64,000 nt of DNA, taken from NCBI GenBank assembly GCA_022818135.1, contig JAFMSR010000018.1, positions 24,664,498-24,728,497 of the forward strand, written 5' to 3'. The position numbers and the translations under genes are program-made. This DNA is from Saxidomus purpurata. Its lineage: Eukaryota; Mollusca; Bivalvia; Venerida; Veneridae. The notes under the pieces are model-generated. The model saw nothing but the letters and a program-made list of their open reading frames with translations, was not told where the DNA came from and made no database searches. Positions 10,850 to 22,812 of this stretch are shown in pieces. Numbering within the stretch: position 1 is the first letter of the stretch; each line of letters opens with the position of its first letter.

Positions 10850-11706
10850 GGTACAAATGAACATATTTTAATCAAATCTTAAGACCTATCTTAAGTTACT
10901 ACAAATAGAAAAATAGTTTCCGCTTAATAACATGAGTAAGGAGTGACCAATTGCAATGGAACTTGGTATGTAGGTAGCTTACATGGAGAGGAAGATATTT
11001 TTTTTTTAATTTAATAAAAAAAAATTGATAAAATTGTTTATAACTTTGAAAATCTTCTTCTCTGAAACAACACGGCCAAGAGCTTAGATATTTATCATGT
11101 AGCATTGCCTAGTTGACCACTATCAAGATTGTTCAAATTACGACCTCCGAGTCAAAATTTGAACCCACATGGGGTGTCACTTGATTTTACATAGACAAAA
11201 CTTAAAAATATTCTTCTCTGAAACTGCAAAGCCTAAAGCTTAGATATTTTTCTTGTAGTATTGCCCAGTGGACCTACCTCTACCAAAATTGGATAAGAGA
11301 TTTGTATGCAGCATTGTGTAGTGGACCTCTATCAACTTTGTTCAAATCATGCCCCTGGGGTCAATATTGTATAGGCTTTGTTTTTTGTTTTAATTTGTTT
11401 TAGATAATTATATAGGAAAACCTTTAAAAATCTTCTCCTCCGAAACCACTAAGTCTAGAGCTTAGATATTTAGTGTTTAACATAGTCTAATGGAACTTTC
11501 CAAAGTTTGTTCAAATCATGCTCTCGGGGTCAAAATGGACTTTAAAAATCTTCTTGTCTTAGATCACAAGGCTTAGTAGAGCTTAGATATTTGGCTTTTA
11601 ATATTGTTTAGTGGGCCTCTACCAAGTCTGTTCTAATCATGCCCCTGTGGACAAAATTGACGAACCCCACTAAGGGGGGTCCCTTGTCTTATATAGAGTT
11701 ATAGGA
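10850..11706 (+). repeat. degenerate HL1-type interior units
   Basis: Repeated blocks of about 110-160 bp contain aaaatcttcttctctgaaa, aagcctagagcttagatat and caaattatgaccc, the HL1 interior signature. The first 250 bp are more divergent and include a poly-A/T stretch at about 11000-11035. There is no 5' hairpin and no coding potential. Confidence 0.6.
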
Positions 11707-11915
11707 GAAACCTAGCTTCCAATAAGTTCCTATAGCAGGCAAAGACTTACCAAGCAACCACTGATTTTCTTAGCAGCCTGTGACTCCTTAGCAACTAGTG
11801 ACTTCCCCTTTGAACAAGTGACTTCCTTAGGAACCAGTGACTTTCCCTAGCAACCAGTGACTTCCTGAGCAACTACTGAGTCCCTCTAGCAACAAGTGAC
11901 TTTCTTAGGTAAGTG
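11707..11915 (+). repeat. minisatellite, about 23-25 bp units
   Basis: Eight or so imperfect copies of a unit like AGCAACCAGTGACTTCCTT occur in tandem inside the HL1-like region. Units differ by substitutions and 1-3 bp indels. Confidence 0.75.
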
Positions 11916-12135
11916 TGCTGGTATTCAGGGGAGTGATATATGGCCCTCTTGTTTATAAACTCTGAAGATTGTTCAAATTATGACCCCCAGGTCAAAATTG
12001 ACACTACCCAGGGGTCACTTGTTTTTACATAGGCTTATATAGAAAAAACATTTTCTTCTGATGACCTTTTATTATAGCCAATGGTAGCCAGGTGAGAGAT
12101 ATAGGGCCATCCTTTATGGCTTCTTTACTATTAAC
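11916..12135 (+). repeat. HL1 3' fragments
   Basis: A short HL1 terminus (ATATGGCCCTCTTGTTTA, ending about 11953) is followed by another HL1 interior piece and the 3' motif AGGTGAGAGATATAGGGCC near 12090-12110. The second has lost its terminal CTTGTT. Confidence 0.6.
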
Positions 12136-12530
12136 TTGGAAAATTTTGCAGTCATTAAGTATTTGGTAACTACCTAAGGTGAGCAATAAATATAGCCTTC
12201 ATGACAGCCTTGTAAAGTGATTAGTTATTTTTCATTTCAGTTCCAAAGGTAAAGATGACAGCAAAATACAAGTACCATTGCCAGCAAGAACTGACCAATT
12301 AGCAGAGATGAACTCAGTAGTTCAGTGAATTCCTATTTCTATTTTTATTCTTGCAGACAATGTGATTGTGAAAGGATAATGTCCTAAATGATTATTTTCT
12401 TGTCATTTATGATATCTGGAAGTGCAATAATATACAGTGATTAATTGGCTTTGTCAGGAATGTGTATTAGTTTAAAGATACATATGAAATCTATAATTGT
12501 GCCTGCCATCAAAGATGGAGGGGTATATTG
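12136..12530. other. no feature recognised
   Basis: AT-rich sequence without an open frame, repeat or terminus I can identify. Confidence 0.5.
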
Positions 12531-12534
12531 CTTT

Positions 12535-13205
12535 GCACGTCAGTTCATAGGTCTGTTGGTAGATTTGGCCCAGGTTCTTCAAATTTGGTAGGCTGTTTGG
12601 TCATTGCAAGTAGATGACCCCTAATGATTTTTAGTTCATGCAGTCAAAGGGCAAGGTCAACAGAAAAATCTTGTCAGATCAATACCCAGTTTGACCTAGT
12701 GACCACAAATTTGTAGGTAGGTTAATGGTAATGACAATTAGATGACACATCAATTTTGAGGTCAAAAGTCCATGGTCACAGAGATCTTAAACCCCAAAAA
12801 ATTATCTCATCAGTAACTAGACAAGCTTTGGTCTAGTGTCCTTATATTTTGTAGGTAGGTTGGTCGTGAGCAATAGATGACCTCTATTGATTTTGAGGTC
12901 AAACGTCAAGGTCTCAGAGACCTTTAATACAAAAAATTGTCTCGTCAATAACTAGACAACGCTTTGGTCTAGTGCTCGTAAACTTTGTAGGTATGTTTGT
13001 CATGGCCAGTGGATGACCACAAAGGATTTTTTTTTGTTCAACATGCCAAAGGTCAAGGTCACAATGGCCTTCAACTGAAAAAACTTGTTCCATCAAAAGC
13101 TAGAGGTCACTTTGGCCCAGTGTCCTCACAATTGGTAGGTTGGTTCGTCATGACAAGTAGATGACCCCTTTTGATTTTGAGTTCAGTAGGTCAAGGTCAT
13201 AATGA
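12535..13205 (+). repeat. tandem array, about 130-150 bp units
   Basis: About five diverged units contain ttggtaggttggtcatgac, aagtagatgacccct, attttgaggtcaa and a tail like ggtcaaggtcacagagacc. This is a satellite-type core resembling those of the HL families but with a distinct sequence. No hairpin terminus was identified. Confidence 0.7.
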
Positions 13206-13284
13206 CTTTTATTGCAAAGCAACTACCTGGCTGCCATCAGGGAGGCATACATGTTTTAAAAGTGGATTTTGTATCTATCCTTTG

Positions 13285-13575
13285 TTTTGTGACAATTGCA
13301 TCTATCTTGATTTTGCTGGCAAACATTCTAGGTTTTGCTGACAAATATGATGGTTTTGCTGGCATATATCCTGTTATTGCTGTCAAACAATCCATTTTTG
13401 CATGGAAATATTCTTTTTTACTGCTTAGTCACATGGATTTTGCTGATAAATATCTATGTTTGCTGGCAGAAATCCTTGGCCTTACTGTAAGTCTTCTGTT
13501 TCTTTTTCTGGCAATTATCTTGGGTTTTGCAGGCACCTACAATTGTTCCAGATTCAGTATGATACTTTGGACAGT
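13285..13575 (+). repeat. interspersed repeat R1, TTGCTGGCA-rich, copy 1
   Basis: A 290-bp segment rich in the short phrase ttttgctggca(a) and ending gcaggcacctacaattg. An inverted copy is at 43862-44095. The 125-residue open frame here is a by-product of the internal repetition, and its homologue on the other copy is not conserved as protein. Confidence 0.7.
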
Positions 13576-13604
13576 TTGATTAAAACTTTTTGCTGCCAGT
13601 GTTA

Positions 13605-14290
13605 TTAGCTTACCTGGCACAAAGTACCAGAGTGAGCTATTAGGATTGCATTCCGTCTGTACGTCTGTTAACATTTTCCTTCAAACGATATCTTCTCTGA
13701 AATCACTGGGCCAATGTTGATGAAGCTTGGCAGGGATGTTCCTTGCATGAAGCCCTCTCATAGTTGTTCAAATTAGTTTATTCCATGCAGAACTCTGGTT
13801 GCTATGGCAACAAATAGGAAAACTTTAAAAATCTTCTTCTCAAGAACAGGAAGGCCTAGAGCTAAGATATTTGGCATGTGGCATTGCATAGATGACCTCT
13901 ACCAAGGTTGTTCAAACTGTGACCCCCAGGTCAAAATTGACCCCACTCAGGGGGCTCACTTGTTTTTACATAGGCTTTTATAGGAAAACTTCTTATCCAA
14001 AACCACAAGGCCTAGAGCTTCGATATTTAGCATTGCCTAGTGGACTTCTACCAAGATTGTTCAAATTATGACCCACATAAATCATATTAATACTTAAAAT
14101 GGTGTTATAACATAGAAACCCAATTTGTTCAAAATAGTATTGTCACAGGCTGTTTCATAACAGTAACACTAGACATATTTAGCATATAGGATTGCTTATT
14201 GTTCTACCAAGATTTTTCAAATCAAGACCCTTGGGTTAAAATTTAGGCTGCAGAGGAATCACTTGATTTTACACTCTAGATTTATAAAGT
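13605..14290 (+). mobile_element. HL1 element, 5' part
   Basis: An imperfect hairpin at 13605-13640 (AGCT, ACctGGcAC-aaa-GTaCCag, then AGCTATTAGGAT), a short GTCTGT microsatellite and the HL1 start (aaacgatatcttctctgaaa) are followed by three or more interior units. It decays after about 14290 with no 3' terminus. It is directly preceded by ATT, consistent with insertion next to T. Confidence 0.7.
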
Positions 14291-14670
14291 AATCTAGAAA
14301 TGGGCGTTATGCATTATTTCCATTTCTAAGGTATTCAGGGTGTCTATAAAGATCAATATTTTAAAAGCACTTTTTATGTTATTTCCAGTTCATTTAAGTT
14401 TTTTTAATTGAACACCCCATTTGCTAATTTTATTGCAGTTTTGACTGATAAATTTCAACCTATTCAGTACACATCTTTATCTCTCTGTAGAGCCTTCTTA
14501 AATCACAGGTCAGTGCCAGGTCATTCATGCAAAATTCAGTGGCACAAGGTCATGCAGTGCTTATATAAAGCTATAAATAGCAACTATGTAATTTAATGAC
14601 AAAATTCTCCTGGAAAAGGTCAGTATCCTCACCTACTGTTAGATCTCCAGAATTGCCTTGATGACTGAAA
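14291..14670. other. no feature recognised
   Basis: Short frames only; no similarity or structure noted. Confidence 0.4.
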
Positions 14671-14674
14671 TGAA

Positions 14675-15005
14675 TAGCAAACAGTGGAGATCATGATCAG
14701 ACAGCAAAATAATGAATAGCGAACATTGCAGATCATGATCAGACAGCAAAATAATGAATAGCGACAGTGCAGATCATGATCAGACAGCGAAATAATGAAT
14801 AGCTGACAATGCAGACAGCGAAATATTGAATAGTGAACAGCGCAGATCATGATCAGACAGCAAAGAAATGAATAGCGAACAATGCAGATTATGATCAGAC
14901 AGCAAAAAATGAATAGCTAACAGTGCAGATCATGATCAGACAGCAAAAAATGAGTAGCAAACAGTGCAGATCATGATCAGACAGCAAAAAATTAATAGCG
15001 AATTT
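14675..15005. repeat. minisatellite, about 43-46 bp units with a palindromic core
   Basis: Seven to eight units of the type agatcatgatcagacagcaaa + ataatgaatagcgaacagtgc. Each unit includes the perfect palindrome GATCATGATC. One unit (about 14800-14815) lacks the palindrome. Open frames on the minus strand here simply read through the repeat. Confidence 0.85.
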
Positions 15006-15717
15006 AAACCTTGATTTCTGGTATCCATATTTGAAACATTCATGATGTGACATATGTTTCAAACAGTTATAGCTTAAAAGCCAGTCCAGAATTACATATT
15101 CTCGTTTTAAGCTCACCTCACCTGGCATAAGTGCCAGGTTGAGCTATTAGGATCACTCACTGTCCGTTGTATGTCGTCCGTCCACCATTTCCATCAAACG
15201 ACATCTCCTCTTAAACACACCGTATTACCCGCTGCAGTGATGACAGATCACTGACTGGATGACAGACGTAGATAATTTTTGTCGTCCAACAGGCAGGTAA
15301 GATATCTGGCTGTGATAGCATTTTAATGAAAGCAATGGCATTTTCGTACAAACGAACATGTTGTCCAGTAACTGAAGGTGTGATTAGGTAGTTTTGGACT
15401 CGATTTTCCAATTATTAACATATTTATGACGAGTTAAATATCACATCTTTGATCCAGAACGTGAAAACGTCGCTTCAAAATATCTTTCACTGATTTCTCT
15501 AATTTTTACATTCTTTGATATGAAATAGAAGAGTCTAATTATCATTTGTTACATCTTCTCGGGATAGAAAGTATAAATACTGCATAATTTACACCGAAAA
15601 GGTGTTCTTGACAATTTGTTTTAACAACAAAATATATAAGATATATGTGGTAAATTGTTATTTCATAAATGGTACAGCGTCTAAGCTCCTGTTTCTAAGT
15701 TCATGTAATGCTTTTTT

Positions 15718-16010
15718 ATACGCCCGAAGGGACGTATCATGTTATACCCCCTGTCGTTCGTCCGTCTGTCCTTCCGTCCGTCTGTTAGCAAATTTTTGTG
15801 CTGAGAACTCCTCATTCATTATTGAACGGAATTTGTTCAAACTTTCAGGGATGGCCTACTTTGACATGCAGTTGTGTATAAGGGAGATAATTTTTGGATC
15901 TGCCCTTGTTCAGCATAATTATGGCCCTTTGTTACTTTACATAAGCAAATTCTTGTGCGGATAACCTGTCATTCATTATTCAACGGAATATCTTTTAAAC
16001 CAAATATTAG
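15718..16010 (+). mobile_element. HL3 Helitron-like 5' fragment
   Basis: Hairpin ATACG-CCC-GAA-GGG-a-CGTAT (15718-15737), then a (GTCC/GTCT)n stretch at 15750-15785 and an interior with attcattattgaacggaa repeated twice. No 3' end was found. A short related stretch without the hairpin occurs at about 19125-19165. Confidence 0.65.
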
Positions 16011-16640
16011 AAACTGTATATCTGAACATGCATTTATATATATAAGATAACTATGAAGAAATACAAGTGCTATTACTGCGACTGCCTTCGATCAGCATAA
16101 AGATGTTGTAGATCACCTAGTAGACTCCCACAATACATTACACTTAAATATAGGGAATTGGAACTGGATGAGGAAACATATTCTTGGGTTGTAATTTTGA
16201 GCAAATCTTTCATATTTCGTTGTTACTCCCCTTATTACACATATCTATCATAATTTATGAGTTTTTTAATCATTGTTACAGTGCTAAAATAATAGGACCC
16301 GTAGTTTATTATATACAATGTACTTATTTCATTATTTCATCCGAATTCTGAAAATATAGAACTTCATAGAACAGGAATCCGGCTATGCAAATGGCGTAGA
16401 AAGGTAAAAGAGAAGTTAGTTATGTGGTGCATTAGCTATGGATTTCGGCATATGTACTAATATATCTTCTTTCAAAGATTGTGTCATTCATTTACCAAAC
16501 ACACGTTTGAAATGACAAGTTCTAGGCTAGGCATATACACATATAAATATACAAAAGTTATAAGGGATATGGGATTTAAAAATAATTCAGTTAACTGTTT
16601 TGGAACGACAAATGTGTTTAAATTCTGTAAAACAAATTGC
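16011..16640. other. central part of the TIR element, nothing recognised
   Basis: AT-rich, no open frame of note and no similarity to other parts of the window. Confidence 0.45.
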
Positions 16641-18207
16641 CAATGAAACACCTTTCCGGTGTAAATTATGCAGTATTTATACTTTCTAACCCGAGAAGAT
16701 GTAACAAATGATAGTTAGACTCTTCTATTCCATATCAAAGAATGTAAAAATTAGAGAAATCAGTGATAGAGCGATTTCGTATTTCTGTCAAATTGTTAGC
16801 CGATCTCTTAGCGTTTCTGTCATGCAATACAGCCTTCAAAAAACGTTTCTGCCCATCAAGGCAGCAATTTTTCTCTACCCGGACTAGTTTGGAAGCCTGT
16901 AACTTCTTCTAGAAAAGATGTGTGCGGCTTATATTTGATGTACATGCTCTTGAGGGATGAATGTATTAGTGTATAACACAAAATTACTCGAATTCTTTTC
17001 ATTAAAAGATATTTTGAAGCGAAAACAAACGTTTTCACGTTCTGGATCAAAGATGTGATATTTAACTCATCATAAATATGTTAATAATTGGAAAATCGAG
17101 TCCAAAACTACCTAATCACACCTTTAGTTACTGGACAACATGTTTGTTTGTTCGAAAATTTCATTAAAATGTTATCACAGCCAGATATCTTACCTGCCTG
17201 TTGGTCGACAAAAATTATCTACGTCTGTCATCCAGTCAGTGATCTGTCATCACTGCAGCGGGTAATATGGTGTGTGAAACCACTGGGCAAATGTTGATGA
17301 AACTTTGCAGGGATTTTCCTTGCATGATGTTCAAAGAATTTCATTTCATTCCATGCAGAACTTTGGTTGCTATGGCAACAAATAGAATAACTTAGAAAAC
17401 TTCTCTGACACCATAAGGCCCAGAGCTTAGATATTTAGGATGTAGCATTATCTAGTGGACCACTACCAAGATTATTCAAATTATGACCCCCTGGTCAAAA
17501 TTGACCCCGGGGGGGTTGTCACTTGATTTTACATAGGCTTATTATAGAAAAATATTTAAAAATCTTCTTCTCTGAAACCGCAAGGCCTAGAGATTAGATA
17601 TTTGGCATGTAGAAATGCCTAGTGGACCTCTACCAAGATTGTTCAAATTATGACTTGACAGTTCAAAATTGACACCTCCAGGGGATGACTTAATTTTACA
17701 TAGTCTTGTACAGGAAAAACTTTGAAAATCTTCTTCTCTGAAACCACAAGGTTAGAGCTAATTAATATATTTAGCATGTGGCATTGCCTAGTGGACCTCT
17801 ACCAAGAATTTCAAATCATGACCCCGGGGTCAAAATTGACCCTGCCCGAGGGGGTCACTGGATTTTATATAGGCTTCTATAGGAAAAACTTTAAAGATCT
17901 TCTCTGAAACCACAAGGCCTTCAGCTGAGATATTATGCATGTAGCATTGCCTAGTGGACCTGTACCAAGATTGTTAAAATCGTGACACTCGGGTCAAAAT
18001 TTACCCTTCCCGAGAGGGGTCACTTGATTTCACATAGGCTTATATAAGGAAAACTTTTAAAAAAACAAGGCCCACAGGCAGAGCTTAGATATTTTGAATG
18101 TTACTAAGCATTGTGAAGTGGACCTCTACGAATTATGGTAAAATCATGACCCCTTGTACAGAGCCAATGGTAGGTGAGCGATATAGGGCCATCTTGGCCC
18201 TCTTGTT

Positions 18208-18627
18208 TATTATTGTGTCAAAGTGAGTAAAAGGCCCAATACTAAAGCCGCTGATAGGTATAATTTTTCATGACGTATTTTCATATTGGCTGACACAAAT
18301 GTCATGTTAAATAATTAAGACTTTGGCATGAAAAAAGTGCCACTTTTGTAAGACTGCAGAGATATAAACATTAAACTGTTGACTGTTTTCAGCAAAAAGA
18401 CCACTCCGGTCTTTTTAAGTTTCTATATACCTTTAATTATTTTACAATGGTCGCTAGATATTTGAGAAAACACTGATTGCCAATCATCATGTTTTGATAT
18501 CTGTTGACTTTTGAAAAAATTGACACGTCTTTTTCGTTGATATTGTATCTTTAAAGATTCGAGGAAAAGAGTAGAATAACTGTGTCAAGGCATCACATGA
18601 AGGGCATCATCTTTAGTGATATTTTTT
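18208..18627. repeat. left flank of HL4, inverted paralogue of about 38.34-38.43 kb
   Basis: About 18540-18627 (aaagattcgaggaaaagag, gtgtcaaggcatcacatg, agggcatcatctttagtg) is the reverse complement of 38340-38425 with few changes. The rest (18208-18540) has no recognised feature. Confidence 0.75.
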
Positions 18628-19776
18628 AACCAGGTTTTCCGAAGGAAAAATCCTGGTTATTAGATTGAGGTGCGGGCGGGCGGGCAGGTGGGCGGGTGTA
18701 AACAATTTCTTCTGTGCGCAACTCCTCCTACATTTCTCAATGGATTTCAAACAAACTTTCACAGAAGTATTGTCATGAAGTGCCCTGGCGCATATTGTCG
18801 GGGTTTTGTGTTTTGGTCATTTTTGACCTAATTATGGCCCTTTGTTTTTTTTCACATATGTAATTCTTCTGTGCGCAACTCCTTCTACACTTCTCAAGGG
18901 ATTTCAACCAAACTTTCACAGAATTATTGTCACCAAGTGCCCTGGCGCATATTGTCAGGGTTTTGTGATTTGATCATTTTTGACAGAATTATGGGCCTTT
19001 GTTTTTTTCCACATAATGTAATATATATAGAGAAATACTCTTCTGTGTGCAACTCCTACATTTCTCAAGGGATTTCAACCAAACTTTCACAGAACTATAA
19101 TTGTGAACTTAAGAATTTTGAATATATAATGTTATGCCCCTGGTCGTCTGTCCGTCCGTTAGCAATTTTGTGTCTCCTTATTTAAGTATATATAAAAGGG
19201 AGAATACTCTGTTATTACTGTCTATTTTTAGAATAGATTACCAGTCCTGTATACTTTGGAGTATTCTGTTACAGTAAGATGACAAAATTTCTCATGAGAC
19301 CAGCGGTTCAAACCCCACACAGAGCAAGTTTTTTTGTTGTTTTTTTTTCTTTCTTTTTTGTTTTTTTTTTATAATTTTTGCCTGAATTATGGCCCTTTGC
19401 TTTTTTTCCACATATGTTATATATAGAAGAATACTGTCACGTGCCCACTTCCTCCTACATTTCTCAAGATATTTAAACCAAACTCTCACAGAACTGTTGT
19501 CATCAAGTGCCCTCGTGCATATTGTTGGAGCTTTGTGATTTAATCAGTTTTGGCTGAATTATGCTCCTTTCTTTCTTTTTCACATATGTATATCTAGTGA
19601 CTTATTATATCAAGATAAACAGATAATATCAAAGAAGGTTACCGTGAAGCAAAACCGATAATCGCTGAACGCGCAAGGAATTATAGTCCTATACAGCAGA
19701 TAAAGAAGGGTAAGCGCTCGGCCAGCAGACTGGAAAATGAAAACCTGGTTTTGTGACAATTTCCTGTCACTTGTTT
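18628..19776 (+). mobile_element. HL4 Helitron-like element, complete, 1.15 kb
   Basis: The 5' hairpin AACCAGG / TTTTCC-GAA-GGAAAA / CCTGGTT (18628-18658) is followed by (GCGG)n at about 18670-18697 and three to four tandem units carrying ttctgtgcgcaactcctcc and atttcaaccaaactttcac. The 3' side has AAAACCTGGTTTT (19741-19753), the inverse of the 5' arm, then hairpin GTGACA/TGTCAC (19754-19771) and CTTGTT. The paralogue at 38.35 kb lacks the element and reads ATA-T7-ATTAG. The filled site has six T before and one after, so it inserted between T and T without a target duplication, as Helentron-type Helitrons do. Confidence 0.82.
19285..19375 (+). repeat. possible SINE remnant with a T-rich tail inside HL4
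   Basis: A B-box-like GGTTCAAACCCC (about 19302-19313) is followed by a run of T-rich sequence to 19372. No convincing A box was found, so this may be chance. Confidence 0.3.
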
Positions 19777-19925
19777 ATTAGTTAAAGTGCAGTATTTTTG
19801 TCAATCCTATAGCCGACTGATCCAGCAAGCAAATGAATATGCCATTGAACATTGATGTTTCACAGTATTTTTCATACAAACTTTAACTAAAATTTCAACT
19901 TCAACAAGGGCAAAAAATAGTAGTG

Positions 19926-21235
19926 AATTCATAATAATAATAATAATAATAAATTCTTTATATCAAGAAGGCATATTAAGGTTAAACAAGAAGAAATAAA
20001 AGTATATACCTTATTTACAAAATGGCCTATAAACAAATTCATTTACACACACACAGAAACTGTCCATTCACTCATTGACAGACACTCGAAATAAACTTAT
20101 TTTAAGTTTTGTGTAAATAAAGCTTATGATAATTGATTAATTTGCAATATAACAAAAACAATAATACATGTAGTAAATGACAGTTGATCCAGAATTAACA
20201 TCAAGTCCAGTAGTACAATCAAACCTGTGTAAACTGAATGAAAGCTACCAAACATGGAGAAAACACTTTCAGTCTTTCTTCAGAAAACACTTAAGAAATA
20301 CATGCAAATAAAGACCATTTATAAAATTCAATTATTGGTTGTTTGATAACCATGTAGACTGTATTAAAGTCTCATATAAATCACATTTAAGTGGTTTACT
20401 GTGATGTGTACATTGTTAACAATAAACCTGCTTTTCTAAGTCAAACAATGACCATAATTTGAATTACATATATACAAGAGTCATCTTACTTGAATGTCAG
20501 ACACCCCTGATGAAATTTAGGAAGTTTAAAATCAATCCTATTAGTGGTTACTGAATAGATGTATTGTAGTAACTTAAAAGGTCCATTACTAAGACTAAAT
20601 TGAATTTTCTTTTAAATCTGGAATTGTAACCAGCTTCTTCTCAGAAGAATAAAATATGACATACTGCACCGAATGCGACCATATTGTGTTGAAAAAGAAT
20701 TTAACACATATTATTCAATGCATACATCCTACCACACCTTGATTACTGTTGCTTTATATCAGGCAACTGCAATACCAGTATGTCAGAAACTGACACAATA
20801 ACAAAATTCCAAAAACCAGCAGTGAGATTATTTTAGATAAACATTCTGATGCTCAGCAGAATTATTCACATTACTGAATTGGATGAAATTTCCTGAGAGA
20901 GTAAAGTACAAACAGGCTAAACTGGTTAATAATCTATCAACAATATTTGTCCAAATTACTTCAAGACCAAGTTTGCATGACATCAAGAAAGTGTCGCTAA
21001 AGACTCAAAACTAAACTTGTACTTGCCAAATTTTTCAGAAAAAGTCTAGAATATACAGGGCCAAAAAATATGGAATGAAGTCCCAATTGATGTTCATATA
21101 GCAAAATTCTTGAACACTTTTAAACACAGATACAAAGCATACTGGAAAGGGTCACAGGTCAGAACAAAAATTATGTACAGACATAAAAACTTTCAGACCA
21201 TTTCATAATATACACCTTTCTGTGTTATCTATGTG
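19926..21235 (-). mobile_element. LINE-C 3' portion with an apparent 5' inversion
   Basis: On the minus strand, 20650 down to 19926 is a LINE 3' untranslated region ending CCTTCTTGATATAAAG and (ATT)n (tail 19926-19952). It is shared, inverted, with 37.43-38.19 kb. Next to it, 20716-21200 encodes on the plus strand a decayed LINE C-terminus: a block like LPHLDYCCF, then TKFQKPAVRLF, PERVKYKQAKLVNNL and FKTQI-type ends. Two segments of one LINE in opposite orientation is what twin priming produces. Stops and frameshifts abound. Confidence 0.65.
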
Positions 21236-21267
21236 TTCAATGTCTATTATTATTTAAGAAATGATAT

Positions 21268-22045
21268 GTTTGGTTTATCGTAGAATAACCAGAGTTTGGA
21301 GTTTTTATGCGTAACAATATATCACGAAGGCCAAAGGCCTGAGTGATATATTATTACGCATAAGAACGACAAACGAGGGTTATTCTACCATAAACCAAAC
21401 TTGGATACTTATTATTTCGATTCTAACACGACTTATTTGAAACAACATTTTAAGAAAATGACTATTGTCATCAAACGTTATTTACACTTGCGTGCTACGC
21501 ACCTAGATTTTGCCGTTGAAGTTTCCTCCCGCGAACACTTCAATGTGACTTTCATTCATGAAAAATGTATAGTATGCGATGTTTCAGATTTTTCATCCAC
21601 GTAAACTAGTCTCATAAGAAAGAAAAAAACTTTAATAATTTTCGAGTAAATGTAACAGGAACTTCAGAAATGGTTCAAATTTTCAGGGTACGCAATAACG
21701 GTTCAAGTTACGAAAAATATTAGTAACGGGTATAGATAAATGACGTCACAGTTTCTCTTGATTAATGACGTCACCGTGTAAACAAAAATAATACGATGTA
21801 ACAACATAACAGTAAATAAAGTTAGTGTAAATGGTATCGCAACATTAATCTAGTTAACTGGACGTGTATCATCCATCGGATTCCCCCGCTTTGCCCCAAG
21901 TCATCCACAGTATGCCATGTAAGATCCTCTATACGTCGGGTAAATTAAACAGCCGAAACACGATGCGCGTGCATCGTCGTTCAAGGTATAACCCAAATAG
22001 ATTTTGTTCTACATGTATGTAGGTTATTCGCTGGTCGTGTTAGAA
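21268..22045. mobile_element. composite foldback element M3
   Basis: A near-perfect foldback (21268-21400) has arms GTTTGGTTTAT...AGAATAACC and GGTTATTCTA...ATAAACCAAAC, with apex GGCC-AAA-GGCC. It is joined by a linker attatttcga to an inverted-repeat module from TTCTAACACGAC (21421-21432) to GTCGTGTTAGAA (22034-22045). The module contains two CRE-like TGACGTCA motifs (21741-21748 and 21766-21773). The same two-part plan in opposite order occurs at 47114-47522. No transposase. Confidence 0.75.
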
Positions 22046-22735
22046 TTCAATACAAGAAAAACTGTGATACAAAGTATCACAGCGGGCCAACAAACAATAA
22101 TCCCATGTAAATATTTTGGAAATTGGTAATGGTTGATATTGAGGCATGGCCCCAAAAGAACTCAAGGAAACCGTCTATAGAGCATTCCTGGACATACTGT
22201 ATAAATATTATTTGATAACAGTAAAGTTTCGATACTACAGGTCAGTCAGTAGATGTGGTGTCGTGTCAGGTTTTGCTTGTTCAACCAGAATTGGTTTCCT
22301 CTATGTCTCAATTTTTCATTAGCGCAAGTTCGGGTAAAGCCGACACGTGTCCAACTTCGACACCTTATTTGGATTTCCTTTCATTTTATAATTATTGTAA
22401 TTACTAACTTCTAATTTGACTTTGATTGATGACGTTGTATATACGTATGATGTCACAACTTGCTCTGTGTCATCTAGGATCTTTTTCTTTTCATTTTGTT
22501 TTGTTTACATAAATGCTACTGTAGACTTGAAGGCCGATACAGGATTTTGTAAAGACGGGTTAAATTCAAAATATGTATCATTTTGATTTTATCTAACTTC
22601 TTTATTTATTTTGAAAACGAAAACAACGAAAAAGTGTTTTAATGTGCTCTAACCTTTAACGTGCACCAAGAGTGGATGTTTGACCTTACAATTCGGCGTG
22701 TCGAAATAACCCGACAAAGTAATTTTTTTCGTCCA
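22046..22735. other. no gene; one perfect short hairpin
   Basis: CTGTGATAC-AAA-GTATCACAG (22062-22082) is a 9-bp perfect stem with a 3-base loop. The remainder shows no recognised feature. Confidence 0.6.
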
Positions 22736-22796
22736 AATTCCAGGCGCGTAGCTGCCGTTACGCACAATACGCATGTGCGTATTCATCACAAGGGGG

Positions 22797-22812
22797 GGAG
22801 AGAGAGAGAGAG
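22797..22812. repeat. (GA)n microsatellite
   Basis: A short G run followed by about seven GA dinucleotides just inside the left end of the second hAT-like element. Confidence 0.9.

Larger units (their letters stand above)
15216..17274. mobile_element. DNA transposon with 391-bp terminal inverted repeats, no transposase
   Basis: CACACCGTATTACCC at 15216 is matched inverted by GGGTAATATGGTGTG ending at 17274. The arms run 15216-15606 and 16644-17274; the right arm carries an extra piece of about 235 bp (about 16770-17005). Flanks TTAAA (15211-15215) and TGAAA (17275-17279) look like a 5-bp target duplication with one change, and the uninterrupted HL1 target reads ctctgaaacc. The middle contains an HL3 fragment and unrecognised DNA. 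No transposase is seen, so it is non-autonomous. Confidence 0.8.
15110..18207 (+). mobile_element. HL1 element, complete, split by a 2-kb insertion
   Basis: The 5' hairpin (15110-15145) pairs ACCTGGCA with TGCCAGGT around TAAG, flanked by AGCTCA and TGAGCT. A (GTCC)-type microsatellite and the start of HL1 reach acatctcctc at 15210. HL1 resumes at 17275 with TGAAACCACTGGG and continues through several interior units to the 3' end: GGTGAGCGATATA, hairpin GGGCCA-TCT-TGGCCC and CTTGTT (about 18202-18207). Without the insertion the element is about 1.04 kb, comparable to 30145-31276. Confidence 0.8.

Noticed and set aside
14675..15005. CRISPR-like regular spacing
   Set aside because: The spacers are part of the repeat and similar to each other, there are no cas genes, and the DNA is animal nuclear.
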